Assembly: GCA_934567745.1 (NCBI GenBank) | Contig: CAKTJM010000033.1 | Span: forward strand, 1 to 14,439 | DNA from: an uncultured Eubacteriales bacterium | GTDB taxonomy: Bacteria; Bacillota; Clostridia; Oscillospirales; Oscillospiraceae | Length of the DNA stretch: 14,439 bases | Direction: 5' to 3' | In this document: positions 13,975 through 14,439 of the stretch, piece after piece | Numbering within the stretch: position 1 is the first letter of the stretch | How the letters are laid out: each line of letters opens with the position of its first letter | Made by a program: the position numbers and the translations under genes | The notes under the pieces: generated by a model | Told to the model about the DNA's origin: nothing | The model's input: only the letters and a program-made list of their open reading frames with translations | Databases searched by the model: none

Positions 13975-14439
13975 GTGGCGAAATCGAATCTGGTGATCGT
14001 GGAATCACCCGCCAAAGCGAAGACCATCGGCAAGTACCTCGGCCCGGACTACCGCGTCCTGGCCTCCATGGGCCACGTGCGCGATCTGCCCAAGAGCAAG
14101 ATGAGCGTGGACATCGCCGGCGGCTTCATCCCCAATTATCAGCCCATCCAGGGCAAGGAGGAGATCATCTCCGAGCTCCAGGACGCGGCGGACCATAGCC
14201 AGTGCGTCTACCTCGCGACCGACCCGGACCGCGAGGGCGAGGCCATCTCGTGGCACCTGAAGGAGCTGCTGCACCTGCCGGACGAGAAGACCCGCCGCGT
14301 GACCTTCAACGAGATCACGCGCAAGGTCGTGACCGAGAGCATCGCGGCCCCGCGCCAGATCGACCAGGACCTGGTCGATGCGCAGCAGGCCCGCCGCATC
14401 CTCGACCGCGTGGTGGGCTATGAGCTGTCCCCCCTGCTG
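13975..14439 (+). CDS. topA: DNA topoisomerase I, N-terminal part (3' end outside window)
   Basis: Type IA topoisomerase relaxes negative supercoils through a covalent tyrosine intermediate. The window holds the first 155 codons and the frame is open to the last base. The start is GTG at 13975, with GGAGG at 13964-13968 and a 6-base spacer, giving (M)[17 protein letters not shown]. The Toprim domain is complete in its key residues: Glu10 in [11 protein letters not shown] and the acidic cluster DPDREGE (83-89), where Mg2+ is bound. ISWHLKELL and [10 protein letters not shown] follow, then the start of domain II ([24 protein letters not shown]). The active-site tyrosine and C-terminal zinc fingers lie outside. 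It is placed behind dprA without a terminator, as in many Firmicutes. Confidence 0.97.
   Translation, partial: MAKSNLVIVESPAKAKTIGKYLGPDYRVLASMGHVRDLPKSKMSVDIAGGFIPNYQPIQGKEEIISELQDAADHSQCVYLATDPDREGEAISWHLKELLHLPDEKTRRVTFNEITRKVVTESIAAPRQIDQDLVDAQQARRILDRVVGYELSPLL

Noticed and set aside
11972..14008. 678-codon minus-strand open frame opposite the methyltransferase, dprA and topA
   Set aside because: Arg/Pro/Gly-rich antisense translation lying entirely opposite three well-supported genes.

Overview
The window is a stretch of ordinary, vertically inherited-looking chromosome from a GC-rich, Gram-positive, probably anaerobic member of the Clostridia, most likely Oscillospiraceae/Oscillospirales-like. 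The reasons are strong AGGAGG ribosome binding sites before almost every gene, third codon positions dominated by G and C, a DUF4830-type exported protein, an ftsEX locus headed by a CdaR/PucR-like regulator, and a lysyl-tRNA synthetase with a C-terminal tRNA-binding extension. The genus assignment is inference. I see no insertion sequence, phage gene, CRISPR array, tRNA or rRNA, and no segment with clearly foreign composition. Genes fill the window; the longest gene-free gap is about 255 bases (7653-7907).

Left part (1-4666): the 3' part of fusA (EF-G), then tuf (EF-Tu) with its own promoter and a perfect-stem terminator. Next come a small MscS-type mechanosensitive channel with its own terminator, a convergent small exported DUF4830-like protein on the minus strand (the only minus-strand gene), and, divergent from it, an RsuA-type 16S rRNA pseudouridine synthase.

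Centre (4667-9086): a consensus-like promoter drives a CdaR/PucR-like helix-turn-helix regulator followed by ftsE, ftsX and a 40-residue single-pass membrane protein, closed by a terminator. FtsEX is the ABC-type complex that couples division or elongation to cell wall hydrolysis. A 200-base region dense in inverted repeats precedes an S41 (CtpA/CtpB-type) processing protease, which ends in a very strong terminator.

Right part (9087-14439): a perfect TTGACA-17-TATAAT promoter starts greA (transcript cleavage factor) and lysS. LysS carries a fused Trbp111/MetRS-C-like tRNA-binding domain. A long 18-bp terminator lies only 11 nt before the ribosome binding site of the next unit: a SpoU/TrmH-family rRNA 2'-O-methyltransferase, dprA (ssDNA-binding and RecA loader) and the 5' part of topA (topoisomerase I), which runs off the window.

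The themes are translation (fusA, tuf, rsuA, lysS, rRNA methyltransferase), transcription and topology (greA, topA), envelope and division (mscS, ftsEX, S41 protease) and DNA uptake or recombination (dprA). No clearly new system is visible. The items most worth a second look are the LysRS fusion, the small membrane protein behind ftsX, the structured leader before the S41 protease, two terminators that leave almost no room for a downstream promoter, and the recurrence of short perfect hairpins just upstream of ribosome binding sites.
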